Assembly (NCBI GenBank): GCA_030737835.1
Contig: CM060849.1
Coordinates: 26,718,311-26,782,310 of the forward strand
Source of the DNA: Acorus gramineus
Lineage: Eukaryota > Streptophyta > Magnoliopsida > Acorales > Acoraceae
DNA: 64,000 nucleotides
Direction of reading: 5' to 3'
Part shown: positions 1-12,616 of the stretch, one piece after another
Numbering within the stretch: the first letter of the stretch is position 1
Layout of the letters: the number at the start of each line of letters is the position of its first letter
Notes under the pieces: generated by a model
Told to the model about the DNA's origin: nothing
Seen by the model: only the letters and a program-made list of their open reading frames with translations
Database searches by the model: none
Made by a program: the position numbers and the translations under genes

Positions 1-2268
1 TGATCGAACACTCGTGAACAGTCCATATATACACTTCTATAACCAATCCAGTGATGTTTATAAATCATTTCTATATTTCTTAAAAAATAAACCTTATGAA
101 ACGATATACATTTTGCATTTAAGATATATTTAATATTTTTTTTAAAAAAAAATAAAAAAATACATGGGCATTGGATTCTCTTATTGGACGGTCCTAACAT
201 TATTCAAATTATAATTGCATAAAACACGTGTGTTTTATTCACGTGTCTAGTTGCTTCTTCACACATCTGTATCCAACAGTCTTCATGGTATGATCTCCTC
301 CGTGGGCATGTTCAATAATGTGCTATTGTCTTGCATTAGCAGACAGTATATAAAATCTTGTGTTATTCATATCTTTTTGTGAGTGTTGTTCAACTATTAT
401 AGGCTTCAATTGTGTTTGCCAACTTGCAAGAATTGCTGTATAGGGGTGCATATGGTCCATATATATTAACAGCGCCGAAAAAAATTAAAAACTTTGGACC
501 CATTGAAGAGAGGGATGTAAGTGGGGATTGGAGGGTTTGGGTGGCATTGATGCAGAGATGCTGATCTTTTGATTTATAAGAGACATACGGATTGAACAGA
601 GAGCCTTTTTTCGTCTGTGAATTACTCTGCATGAGATGTCGATGACATTCTGATAGATCGCACATGGAAGCTCGTGTTCTATATATATTATACAAGCGAA
701 TGACCTTTAAATTCCTAACTGAATATGATCAGTTCATCACATCAACATGTAGACGTGTAGTTGATGTGGAGTTCAGAAACCCTTCCTCTGCCATTCAATA
801 ATACTTTCTATAGTAATTAAAAAAAAAAAAAAAATCTTTGGAACACCCACTGATCTTTAATTATTTCAAAAGCAAAAAATGTACAAATGGACAATACAAA
901 TTAAAATGTCTTAAAATGAGGGAATATATCTTGCTAGGTTAATTTAAACCTAGCTAGTTTGTTTTACTTTAATTGAAGTGTACGTGAAAACGACACAATG
1001 AATCCTCACCTTAAACATTTATATGTGTAATCTATTTGACACATAAGATCATATGAGTTTTTGGACACGGATCAAGATCTCATCTTGAGAGAGGTGTGGG
1101 AGGAGATCAATGTTTGGAAGCTATGTAACCGTGAATAAAGATCAAAGAGAGAGAATTTAATGTGATACACTCCCATGCATTCAGAACTGCATCAAATTTT
1201 GATGATTTATATCCATTGTTTTCTTTACTCTTTTTCTTATCTTCAATTCACATGTTTATTAAACATAGACACGGAGATGCCGTGTCTGATCCTCCCATTC
1301 ATAGCCTTGCCAGTCTTGTTTTCCTTATATCCTTTACCCCTCTCATTAACTCTCTCTTCTCTCTCTCTCTTTAAAATGTGTATTAGCTATCTAGGATTGG
1401 CTTCTTCGTCCCACCACATATTTGTCCGCCTCCTACCATTATTGGAGGAGTACCTGTGCACATGAAATTAAATAAGCTGATAAGGTTGTGTCGTTCTCTA
1501 TGTAAATTAGATTATAACTCCAAGTTGTGCTACTTTTGAGTTCCAAAACCATGTAGAGTTAATAGTTCCAATAATGCATGTGCATGGCCCACATACACAT
1601 GCACGCGTATCCATGGCTGTCTTACGTGACTTCAATTTTTAGGTTTGGAGAATTAGGGGACTTAGATGTATACATAGATCAGTGGGTGGTGTTGCATATA
1701 TACATGCAACTTATATGCATATGTGCAAATTCCCTCATTCATCTCCATCCATCCCAGCCCACAAATGTGAAACATATAGATGAGGTTGGAATTACAATTC
1801 CTATACACAAATACACAGCCCCCCGTCTTGTTCACGGTATAACAAGTTGGATACAGTGTGATATGTGCATGCACAGCAAATTTTTTTTGTTGAGTTATAA
1901 AATGGTCTATTAGTTTGCTTAAAAAAAAAAAAAAGAGGATCCCATCCCGATAAACTCATGTTGTGAAAGATGGATAAAAATAACCTAGTTTTTTTTTTTT
2001 TAATTATTTTTTACTCTGGTCAATAAAAAAAAGGTATAACTTTCAATTTACTGTGCCTGTTATATTTCATATTTTCAACAAGAATTTCCCCCTCTTTTTT
2101 TTTTTTTAACCATTTCTTCGAATAATTCACAATATCCAAGAAAAAAAAAATTCAGCCTGTTCATGAATTTTACGAAATATAATTGGTAACCATTTTTATG
2201 TGATCTTTTTTTATATGGGACAGTGATGAGATCCTTCAATAATGTGATCCTTTATATTGAAGACGCAA

Positions 2269-2304
<36 letters not shown>

Positions 2305-2508
2305 TAAGTAAATAAATTAAAGATACATCACCTAGATGATACGTACACAATCATTTAAAATAATATAGCTATTATCAATTTTTTTTTTGAAGACTTTCAA
2401 TTAAAAAAACTTTTTTCATTTCATGTGTGATATTTTTCCATTGATCACACAAATAAGAGATTAAAGAAAAAAAATTAGATTCTATTAAGTTTTACAGGTT
2501 GTGAATAA
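1..2508. other. Gene-free AT-rich upstream stretch
   Basis: I see no gene here. Open frames are short, overlap on both strands and match no family I recognise. The stretch holds poly(A)/poly(T) runs and one perfect (AT)n microsatellite at about 2272-2300. It may contain distal regulatory sequence for the SPCH-like gene, but nothing visible proves this. Confidence 0.6.
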
Positions 2509-3099
2509 CATAAATTCAATGTTTTAAAAACTGAACTGTTGAATCACTGGTTCAACGGTAAGGTTAACCGCAATTAAACCATGACATCATCATGACGTAT
2601 TAAATACATTAATCGTATTAATAATTCAAAATTAATCAATATTTAATAATATGTTAGGGGATATAATCAATCTAATGTTTTATCATGTATCAGACGGTAC
2701 TTAAAAACTGCATTACCTAACTAAACATCTAAGCTAAACATAAATAAAAGAAAATAACTTAGTTTTGTAAGAGGACGTATCTGAATAATGTTTTACAATT
2801 TTAAAAAAATAATATATTTTGTTGTTGTTTTGAAGAAAGTGATTTTTTGACTTTTAAACATCATTTCAATGTTTTTTTTTTTTTTTTGACACCCACACAA
2901 CCTTGGGCCGTTCGTGTAACCCGGCAATGATTTTACAAAACTAGCAGTTCAAACACCGGGTTGAATGATTTTTCAATTTTAAAACGATTTTTAAAGTGGA
3001 CTAGTTTTGAGGTTGAACCAGACTGAAATCTAAGCCGGTCCACGATCTAACTGTTTGAATTGATTGATCCAGTCTGATTTTTAAAACATTGCATAAATC
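2509..3099. mobile_element. hAT-type non-autonomous element (MITE) with 8-bp TSD
   Basis: The element runs from 2517 to 3091 (575 bp). Its left end reads CAATGTTTTAAAAACTGAAC, and the right end reads as the inverted version, finishing in TTTTTAAAACATTG. It is flanked by CATAAATT (2509-2516) and CATAAATC (3092-3099), a 7/8 matching duplication of the length hAT transposases make. No transposase frame is present. It lies about 420 bp upstream of the SPCH-like start codon, so it sits in or next to that promoter. Related arms recur at 42.4-44.6 kb. Confidence 0.7.
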
Positions 3100-3511
3100 T
3101 CATGTGTTTGACACGCTGGGATGTCATGTATGAGCCCTATCCAGAGATATAACTAACCCATTCAAAAGCAATAACCACGTCATGGTAAAATCTAATTAGA
3201 AAAAAAAGAAGAATTAAAGAAGAAAACAGCCGCCATTCCATATCAAAGCCAATGGTCCTAAACAACTCTCAACCCTATTTGAAGTGAGTTCACGTACCCA
3301 CTTTTATATCAATAGCGCCGCATGTGTGTCACCTGTACACATGACATGCCCCCCTCCCCCTAAGGGAGGACCCCTTTGTCTGATATGAATAGTTCTGTCC
3401 CTTTCATCTTTAACTCCTCCCCTCTCCCCCCCCCCCCCCCCCTTCATTTAGACAAACCTAACATTCATTTTTGACATATATTCCTCTCTCTCTCTCTCTT
3501 CTCTTATCAAC
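3100..3511 (+). promoter_or_regulatory. Promoter / 5'UTR region of the SPCH-like gene
   Basis: This 412-bp stretch lies between the MITE and the SPCH-like ATG. It contains a weak TATA-like CTTTTATATCA near 3301, a C homopolymer of about 16 bp starting near 3427, and a CT repeat at about 3483-3501. CT-rich tracts are common in plant 5'UTRs. The transcription start cannot be fixed from sequence alone. Confidence 0.45.
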
Positions 3512-5622
3512 ATGTGTGACAGCTTATCAGACTTCTTCGACGACTCATCGGAGTTCGGCCATGCCCACTTCGCCGGACCCTCTTCACCGGACAGCCTCTT
3601 CAGCATCTTCAACACGCTTGAGCCTCCGCCGTTCGAGAAGGCCAACCACCTCCCACCACCACTTAGGCCGTCATCGTTCGAAGACGTGTTCTTCGCCCCT
3701 AAATCTGTCGACAATCCATTAAAATCGACCTCCTCGAGCATCCCCAACGACGTCGTGGAGGGTGACAATGAAGCCTCTTCGACTCGGAAGAAGCTCAAGT
3801 TCACACAACCACCACCACCACCGTCATCGCAGGAGGGAGCACCGGACGGACCACAGATCAGGATGTCCCACATCACGGTGGAGCGCAACCGCCGGAAGCA
3901 GATGAACGAGAACTTGTCCGTCTTGAGGTCTCTCATGCCTTGCTTCTATGTCAAAAGGGTATAACCTAACAAAAAAAACTATTTAGATTTCATCAGATCA
4001 GTCAGTGATCACTCTATAACATGTTGTTTTTGATATTGTTGGATTTTTACAGGGAGATCAAGCTTCAATAATAGGAGGTGTTGTGGAGTTCATAAAGGAA
4101 CTACAACACTTGTTACAGTCTTTGGAGGCCAAGAAACAAAGGAAGGTATACAGCGATGTGCTTAGCCCGAGGCCTCTCTCGAGCCCCCGAAGCCTCCCAT
4201 TGAGTCCTAGGCCACCGCTTTCACCCAGCCCCCGATTAGGGCTTCCGATAAGCCCCCGGACGCCCCAACCGGGGAGTCCGTACAAGCCGAGGCAGGTTTA
4301 CATCCCACCAACAACCATGCCTAGTGCTATCCCCTCTCTTCACCATGAGCTCTCCCCGACGACGAACGCGGCCACTTTTGATAATGTGAAGGAGCTTGGG
4401 GCGAACTCGAAGTCGCCCATGGCGGATGTTGAGGTGAAGTTCTCCGGGTCGAACGTTCTGTTGAAGACGGCGTCGCGGAGGATCCCCGGGCAGGCTCTGA
4501 GGATCATCACTGCCATAGAGGGGCTGTCGCTTGAGATACTTCATGTGAGCATCAGCACTGTTGATGATACCATGCTCAACTCGTTCACTATCAAGGTATA
4601 CACATATATATGTATATATGTACATGATATTCTCTTCTCACTTAAGTTGTCCTGTGATGTAATGCTTGTATGCCTCTCATTTGCATCTTTTGTTTATATA
4701 TGAGGTATGTGAAATAGGAGTACATTCCTTTCATATGCATGACCTAATAACATGGTTAAGGTAATAAGCTAATATAAATAAGAGAGTATGAGAAAGGAGG
4801 ACTTATTTCATTAACACAATGCAAATGTAAATCTTTCTTTTTTGTTGATGATCCTGTTATGGGTTGATGAAGATTAGAGTTTTGTTGGGGATGAATAAAG
4901 AGTTGTTCCTATGATTTATTCCCCCATTGCATTTTCATTTACAATGTGTTTTGTTTTGTTTTTTTATGGTATACATAAATATATTTTTTATGAAAATAAA
5001 ATATTAGAATAGATAAATATATACGAGGTTAGAACACGTAAGGACTACAACAAGGTTGCATGAAAGACTTTGTATCATAATCTTGATGCTTTTAGATAAC
5101 TAAAAACATAGAGATATTTACGTGATAATCTGCTCTCTTTAAATAGTTTGTACCATTATTTCAAGTACCTACTACACATGCAGAGAGGACTTTCACCACT
5201 TTCTTTTCCTTGATATAATAGCCAAACATTTTTAATATTGTATGGTGCAGCTTTTCTCATTCAATGCATCAATATGATGATTAATCATAATTAATTTCTT
5301 CAAATACAATTTATTGCACCATGTGAGAGTTTTATTTTTTTTAAATTTTTTTATTGGAGTATGCATATGTTGATGAGAAACGGAGCTGTTTCATTAGTGA
5401 GAGGGCCTTGTGAATTGTGATATATTGAGCAGAACTGACCAGTGCATTTAAAAATCTACCCATTTTTATATTCTGAACATTAATTAATTCTGCCAGCCCT
5501 ATTAATAATTGTTCTTAGACCTTTCATTTACATGTTTTTTCATTGATTCTCTTCAGATTGGAATTGAATGTGAACTCAGCGCAGAAGAACTTGCCCATGA
5601 AATTCAGCAAACATTCACTTAG
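3512..5622 (+). CDS. SPCH: SPEECHLESS-like bHLH transcription factor
   Basis: Three exons, 3512-3958, 4053-4595 and 5557-5622, join in frame to give 351 aa; Arabidopsis SPCH is 364 aa. The bHLH spans about residues 117-176: basic region SHITVERNRRKQMNE with the E-box contacts H120, E124 and R128, then LRSLMPCFYVKRGDQASI, which is diagnostic of the SPCH/MUTE/FAMA subgroup. Immediately after it, residues 186-229 hold eight Ser/Thr-Pro sites (S187, S193, S200, S206, S208, S216, T219, S224). That is the MAPK target domain found in SPCH but not in MUTE or FAMA. The C-terminal ~75 residues form the conserved SPCH-family (ACT-like) domain, and exon 3 supplies its last 21 residues. The family drives entry divisions of the stomatal lineage together with ICE1/SCRM. 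Exon borders are GT-AG. Confidence in orthology is high. Confidence 0.95.
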
Positions 5623-6838
5623 CTTTCTCACTTTCTCAGTTTAATGGACACAATTTGAAGGAGAGGAGGGGATATTATTGGAGGATCTCAACCATGATAA
5701 TCAATCATGAATACTAGTTCTTCATGTATTACATGTAATTCAGCATTCCCGTGCTTTTAATTCTTGGTTTTTTAAATTTTTCTTCTTGTATGTCATTTTG
5801 TCTGGTAACTCTTGTGTTTGCCTCCCCATTAAGTTGGTTTTCTTCCCAAGTTGTGAAGGTTGTTTCAGTCACTCTTCAATTATTTGGTTCCCAATGCCCT
5901 CATTTAAGCTGTAACATTAATTTATTGCCAAGGAAAGTCGGCTACAATCAATTCATACATGAAACTCTTGGAATTAAACCATATGAAAAATGTTCAATTG
6001 CTTATATATATTATATATGGTTGTAGAAAAAGATAGTTGGATGATGGTTTATTGCTAAAAGATAGAAAAAGATAGTTGGATGATGGTTTATTGCTAAAAG
6101 AGAAAAAGATAGTTGGATGATGGTTTATTGCTAAAAGTTAGGGAAAATGATATATAGTTTATTTTCTATGTTAAGAAATTGTCTAACAATGGTTTGCTTG
6201 AAGGAAAATGTTACACGTAGTTTCTTTCCAAGTCTCATTTCTAATCTGTACATGTTTTGATTTTTTCAAAAATAATATACATTATCTAATAAAATATATG
6301 TTTTTATAAAAATTAAAATACATACTCAAAATAATTGCATGGATTTATTTATAGAAAATGTAAATTTTTTTAAATGAAATATATATTTCATTAATGAATG
6401 CAAGTGTACATCGTCAACGAGATAAATGAGATTGGAATTGGGGCTAGAACAAGGACGTGTGTAACCGGAAAAATGTTACATCCAACCCTGCGTTGAGCCA
6501 TGTCTTCAGTCCTCAGCTGTCTTAATTTTTCTTAAAACATACAATCATTTAATGAAGTGTATACAATCATATACCTAGATAAATTAGTACATATTTTTTT
6601 AAAAAAATAATTTTTTCAATACACTGCACTAGTGGAGTATATATTTCACAATGATAATGTACACTCCAAGTAGGCTGGGCTAGCCTCTAGACCGCAGACA
6701 AGACTACAAAATAGAGTTTGTATAACAATGCCCTTTGTAACATAACTTGTATGTAAAACGAAAAATGTTAAGACTCAACCCACTCTCCAACCCCGAATCT
6801 AGTATGCACCTTCTGTTATTTATTTTTTAAAACGAGGG
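5623..6838. other. SPCH-like 3' flank
   Basis: No second gene is visible here. The first few hundred bases probably include the SPCH-like 3'UTR. The rest is AT-rich DNA with the three-copy tandem repeat at 6025-6137 (listed separately). The 91-codon open frame near 5751 has no recognisable domain, and I treat it as chance. Confidence 0.5.
6025..6137. repeat. Three-copy tandem repeat, period 37-39 bp
   Basis: The unit begins AGAAAAAGATAGTTGGATGA and continues through TGGTTTATTGCTAAAA. Copies start at 6025, 6064 and 6101. The copies are nearly identical, so the array is recent. Confidence 0.9.
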
Positions 6839-6915
6839 CCCCGTTTGGTAACCTATTTTGGGTTGCTTTTAGTTTCTTTAAAAATTAAAAGCCCCAAATA
6901 GGTTACCAAATAAGC
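6839..6915. repeat. Near-perfect hairpin
   Basis: The left arm GTTTGGTAACCTATTTTGGG (6843-6862) pairs with the right arm CCCCAAATAGGTTACCAAAT (6892-6911) with few mismatches around a 29-bp centre. It is a compact foldback of the GTTTGG-ended MITE kind. Its outer limits are uncertain. Confidence 0.7.
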
Positions 6916-7194
6916 TTACTTAATTGAAAAGTTGTCTTCATGATTACAACAAAAAAAATGTTTAAAAAAATGTGTTTATTCCAATAAAAGCAGCTTCTGT
7001 TATCAGTAACAAACGTGATTCATTGATTAATTAAAAAACAGCATTCATGATTGTGTATAAAACTAAAAGCTGCCTTTTAAACTATATTTCCAAGCACGTT
7101 CTAAGTACCGTAAGAAAATTGATCCCAGTTGTTGAATCATTTGATAACTGGGATCATCCATTGATGCACGATGACTGTGAGTCAACTCCATAGA

Positions 7195-8075
7195 ATTTAA
7201 TAATCTTTCATACATTAAGGTATGCACTTTTATAGAAAAATAAAACTGGACTCATTTATATATTGTATAAAATTTTAGTAAATGCATGTGTATATAGGAC
7301 TGTATTTAGGGCAATAAAGGATCAATGTATTATCTTCAGGTGTTGTGATATTTAATTTTTTTTACCGTCTAAAATGCAGTTTTATATACTTCGTTACAAA
7401 TTTAGTGGAGCACATACCTCATTAGATTCTGTATATACATCGTTAAATTTTTTTTTATACTTACTAAAAATGGTCATACTCGAAATAGAGTGATATACAT
7501 TTTTTTATCCAAGCATATATCTGATTAGATTGGATGATGTTTATTATTTGTTTTTAAAATGAAAACACGTGTTGTCTAAGTTTTGATTGGTAAAAGTGAC
7601 AGTCTTATATTGTGAACCGAGTTTTAGTTAAGTCGGTAAGTACCTCTCACCTCTATGATACACGCAGTCCATTTTGCAGCCCCATACGTTATGATAACGT
7701 AGTATATATTACACTATCATACTGTATAGGGTCCTATCATAGTATATGACCCAATTTTTTTTTTTTCATTTTTTCACTATAAAAAAATACGCTAATGTAT
7801 CTCAGTATATAGTTCATTTCATATAACAACATGCACTTCAAAGGGTAAATGTATAATTAAAGAAAAAAAGAAAAATAAAATGCACTGTAATAGGAGCTAC
7901 ATACAATGGGATTGCGTGTATTTTTTTCCTATTCCTATATGCATGTTAGGATAGTGTTATATCCAGCCGTCCGTTGAATCACAATGGGCCTAAGCCCAAT
8001 TAGAGAACAACGATTCCATGGGCCATGTAAAAGGTGAGGTGAGAGAGAGAGGGGGGGGGGGGAGAGCAAACAGAG
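7195..8075. repeat. Dispersed repeat copies and SEH1 upstream region
   Basis: Two repeat families are found here. One, at about 7430-7580, recurs near 34397-34555 and 35398-35530. The other, at about 7670-7910, recurs near 35745-35950 and inverted near 26265-26470. The last ~140 bp before 8076 are the probable SEH1 5' leader, with a GA/G-rich tract at 8040-8065. Confidence 0.55.
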
Positions 8076-11000
8076 ATGGAAGAGAAAGGGGTGGCGGCGA
8101 CGCTGTCGAAGGGCGCGACATGCTGCACGTGGAACTTCAACGGCCAGCGATTGATCTCCGGCTCCATCGACGGCTCTCTCTCCGTCTACGACTCTCCCTC
8201 CTCTTCCCTCCCCCTCTCCCTCTCCTCCCACTGGCGGGTCTCTCTCTCTCTCTTTCTCTCTCTCTAAAAGCTCTTCTTTTTCATGAAAAACAAATCATTC
8301 AATGTCGTTCACTAACCAACAACAGGCGCACGAGAGCGGGATCGCGAAGCTTGTGTGGGCCCCGCCGGAGTACGGAGACGCCGTCGCTTGCATCTGCTCC
8401 GACGGTTCCGTCTCCCTCTGGGAGGAGCTCCACGACGGTACATTCATACAATCCAATGTCACTGATGGGATTTGTTGTTGTTGTTGTTGTTGTTTCATTG
8501 TTGGGTGTTCTGATTGATTGGTTTTTAGATTCCCAATCACTGATATGGAAGCTGTGCCACCTATTCGAGGGCGCCGCCACCGCTCGCGCGGTGAATCTCC
8601 AGTTTGGGTTGTCCTCCACAGCTCTCAAGATGGTGGGTTTTTTAATTTCCTTTGTTAAAGTTTCCGATTTTGTTGCGTTGGATTGGACCCAAAAAAAAAT
8701 GCCCTTTTTTCATATGGGTTTTTTTCATTTCTTATGAGGGTGAGCTTATGAAAGATAGGTTCATCATTTGTTGGGGATTTGGTATTTTAGCGATGCAAAA
8801 GGAATGCCATTCTTGAATTAGTACATTATCTATGTATAATTATTCTTTATAAAGTGAGTGAAAGACCATTTGAAATTTTGGCGTTGTAATGTTGGGACTA
8901 GTTTGGTAACCCTGGTCTGAAGGGAATTATTGTCCGGGCTGCTCAGAAATGACCACATGAATGAAGGATTCAATTGGCATTTACCTGGGTGTTCTGGCAG
9001 AATGAGAATGCGAAGGGATACCAAACTGACCCGTAGTTTCATTAGGAAGTGATGTCCTCCTGCTTTTTGCACTTCTCAACGGTTCTCTTTGCAATTGTCG
9101 TTCATCGTATTGGAAAGATAACCCTTAGCTATTGTTGTGTTTTCGTTTGGCCAATTATGTGTGTGGATTGTTAGGTTGTTGCTTATTCTGATGGCCATGT
9201 GAAAGTCTACGAGCTCCTTGACCCTCTCGAATTGAAAAAGTGGCAACTTCAGGTACATATATCTTATCTTTTCCTTAAACTGCCTAAAACAGCCTGGCCA
9301 AGTTAGTTTAACAGGCAAAATTTTCTTAGATGTCATGTTCCATTGTTATGAGGTTAGAATAATGCATACACTTATATTCTAAGGACTTTTCACAATTCTT
9401 TGAGTCGATTTCCCTATTCTTTTAATCAATTATAAAAGAGCTGTTCTAGTTTCTATTGGGATGATATTGACAGGCATTGAATTTGTTTCCTTTGACAGGC
9501 AGAATTCCAAAATGTAATTGATTCGGTATCTAGATTTGGGAATCCAACCTGCTTGTCTGCATCCATTGCATGGAACCCACGCAGGGGAGATGATCAACAA
9601 TTTGTTCTTGGTTTTAATTCAGATTTACCACAGTTCAACTCTGCGAAGGTGCGATTTTATTACAGGATGAGCATCGCCATCTTTCATTAAGTAATTTTTT
9701 TTTGTAGGACTACCACTCTGAAGCTTATAAAATTATCTTGATTGTGTGGTCCTGACTCCTGGTGAATCCACTATTTTTTTTTGTTTGTATGTTTCACAAA
9801 TTTCCTGTGGACTTGTTTATGAAGCATTGTGTGATTTGACATGTTGTAACTAATGTATCCTGGCGGTGGTGAAGATAAGTGATCCCCTTAATTGCAAGTC
9901 TTGGATGAGTAGTTAAACTAGTTGTATACTCTAATGGTGGTAGATAGAGCATTTGTCAATTCTGTATGTGGCTCTTATATGTCTCTTGGACGGAAGTCTA
10001 TCAAGCTTTGTTGTTGATTACAATAAATTATTTGGGTTACAGTTTTACACGCTTTATATGTCACACTAGTTCCCTAGTTCATTTAGATAGTGATGAGAAG
10101 CTTTCCATGGGATTAACAACTATCCAAATGCACTGTTGATATATCAGTAATGTTTCAAAAAATGGTGTAATTAGCATAAGGATTCATTTCTCCCATCTCA
10201 TGCACAATGCAATGTTATAAAACTTGTAGAACTAATTGCCTTTTGGGGACTAGGATTTAATTATGCCTGTATGAATGGTTGGCCGATTAAATCACCTTAC
10301 TCCATGGAGTTTCTGCAGATCTGGGAATTTGAAGAGGATCATCAACGGTGGGTCCCTGTGGCAGAGTTGGCATTACCTGAGGACAAGGGGGAGAGGGTAC
10401 ATGCTGTAGCTTGGGCACCTAACATTGGCAGGTGGGTATTGAGTTCGCGATAACCATAAGTCTATATCCGTTGAAGCAACGAAAGCATGGAGAGGAAGGA
10501 TGATGTATTTCATGTCTCTTCTCCAATTCACTTTTGAGATTCTAGATTCATAAAATTCTGTAGTGAAAATTCCATATCTCATCTAATGTTCACCACATTC
10601 AAAAGCAGAACTCGAGTGCTAGACAAATTTACCTTTCAAAGCTCTGCTCACAGTCACTTCTATCCATCGCTTTTCAGAGTACTATGTTGTATTAGCCCAC
10701 ACATGCATAATTTTAATCATCACACCCCCCTTTCCAATACTGGAACTTAGTTGAGGTCATTTATGATTTTTTGATATCTGTATTTATCACAACCGTGTAG
10801 AGGTAGCCTTCCTCTTCTGAATATGGTTGTATCTTGACTTGTTCATGCTTTCGTACATGACTGATACCTTAATTTTACTTGACCAACACTTCCATTGATC
10901 TCCATTTATTTATTTCAGATTGGAGTCATTTTAAAACTTCCCTAGTCATTCATCTTATAGTCCTCATACCTGCCACACCCAGCCCAACAAATTTCTATGT

Positions 11001-12616
11001 TGATTGTTTCCTAACTTCATGATAATCTAATCATGGACCAAAATCAGCCTGAAGTATCTCCTTATGAAGGGTACACAGAACTTCAATTTCAAACTTCAAC
11101 TTGCCTGGACAAATCTACTTTGGTCAATTTCTGATCATCTACTTTGAGTGAATTCTCCTCCTTTATCTCACACTCATTGCAACTAGACTAAATTGCACCT
11201 TCATGCATTCCAAACTATTTGTTTACCCAGCAACCGACTCATCATCAATTTTTGTAACAGTCAATAATGTTGGGAGATATGTTATCATGCAATTATCCTA
11301 GTAGCATATATTGTATTGAATATGGTAAGTAGGATATCTGAATTACCTGAAGATGTTTTTTTATTATCCCGAATGTCACCGAGAAAATGTTGCATGCATG
11401 TTGGACAATACTTTTTGGGCGACATTGTCTGGCATTGAAATCCTAGATAAGAAACTGTGTACATTTTTGTCTCCATATTATATGTAAATTCTATTTCTTT
11501 AAAACCCTCTACCCTCCACCATTATCATCATCTTGTGCTAATCTTTTCCATGCATGATTTTGCATTTCTGAAGGCATGCTACTCCTAGTGATTGATACAA
11601 ATCTTTCCAGATAGGTATTATGAATTGTGAGATATATGATTGGTAGATTGATAAACTCCTTGTAGGCCCTATGAAACCATTGCTGTTGCAACTTGCAAGG
11701 GGATTGCAATATGGCACGTAGAACAGCAAGCTGACCAAGATGGAAGGCTTTCAACAAAAAAAGTTGTTTTACTTTCTGGCCATGATGGTGAGGTATGGAT
11801 ATTAAGAACCTGCTGTCTCAGTGACTTAACACATTTCTTTCCAGCTAATTGAATATACTACAAATGTAATGCCAAAAGAAATCCTTGCTTTGAAAGACTT
11901 TTCACTATTTCACCCCAACCTCCATGTTTCAGTGTTGCCAGCATTTAAAATTACATTCTTAACTGCCTTCAACCATGACCAATCAGCAAAGTTTTCATAT
12001 TCCATCATGGGATTTATGATCCATTGATCTTTCCATGCTTGAACTCCTATTCAGGCAGTTTACCGCTCTTATGGGAATACTTGAAATTATATCCACACCA
12101 ATGCCATTTCAAAATGTAAATTTTTTTTCATCTTTTCTTTATTGCGAAAAAATGTTCTGGGTACTAAAGGGCTAGTTTGGTGTTCAATCTTATATTCTCC
12201 TTCTACTGGAACACCTAGATTTATGGCGTTTGAATCCTACATTCCTATGGTCATTCCTACCTGACAATTTTCTTCAGTTGTTATTCTCACAGAATCCTAC
12301 ATTCCTATGGTCATTCCTACCTGACAATTTTCTTCATTTGTTATTCTACAACAATTAGATTCGTGGGAAAGGATGGTTTTTTTTTCCAGGATGAGTTCTG
12401 ATTTTGGATCCAAGTTACCAGATAGCCTAATTTTTTCAGGATGCTTACATTCGATAATCCATTTCTTTCTCGCAGATATGGCAAGTGGAGTGGGACATGA
12501 GTGGCATGACATTAGCATCCACCGGAGCGGATGGCATGGTTAGGTTATGGCAGTGTAACTTGAATGGCATCTGGCAGGAACAAGCAGCACTTGATTGTTG
12601 TCATGCCCAAGACTGA
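8076..12616 (+). CDS. SEH1: Nucleoporin SEH1 (WD40 repeat protein)
   Basis: Eight exons give 327 aa: 8076-8237, 8326-8437, 8529-8632, 9175-9252, 9499-9648, 10319-10431, 11666-11792 and 12476-12616. Arabidopsis SEH1 is 326 aa. All introns are GT-AG and every junction keeps frame. The product is a small WD40 propeller: ATCCTWNFNGQRLISGSIDG near the N-terminus, ACICSDGSVSLWEEL, VAYSDGHVKVYELLDPLE, SASIAWNPR, IWEFEED, VAWAPNIGRPYETIAVAT and a terminal WDMSGMTLASTGADGMVRLW. SEH1 belongs to the Nup107-160 outer-ring complex of the nuclear pore and to the GATOR2/SEA complex. I chose the first in-frame ATG, which places the first WD repeat at the expected distance. Intron 2 contains a GTT microsatellite near 8470, and intron 7 contains a 60-bp tandem duplication. 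Confidence 0.95.
12232..12348. repeat. 60-bp tandem duplication inside SEH1 intron 7
   Basis: Two copies start at 12232 and 12292 with GAATCCTACATTCCTATGGT. They differ at only a couple of positions toward the end. The duplication lies in the last intron, about 130 bp before its acceptor, and does not touch coding sequence. Confidence 0.9.

Noticed and set aside
3448..3936. 162-codon frame antisense to SPCH exon 1
   Set aside because: It mirrors the GC-rich SPCH coding exon; the product is low-complexity and has no domain.
6025..6137. CRISPR-like repeat array
   Set aside because: The units are head-to-tail with no unique spacers, in a plant nuclear context.
8018..8737. 239-codon plus-strand frame overlapping SEH1 exons 1-3
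   Set aside because: It is in a different frame, runs through introns and simple GA/CT repeats, and is explained by SEH1.
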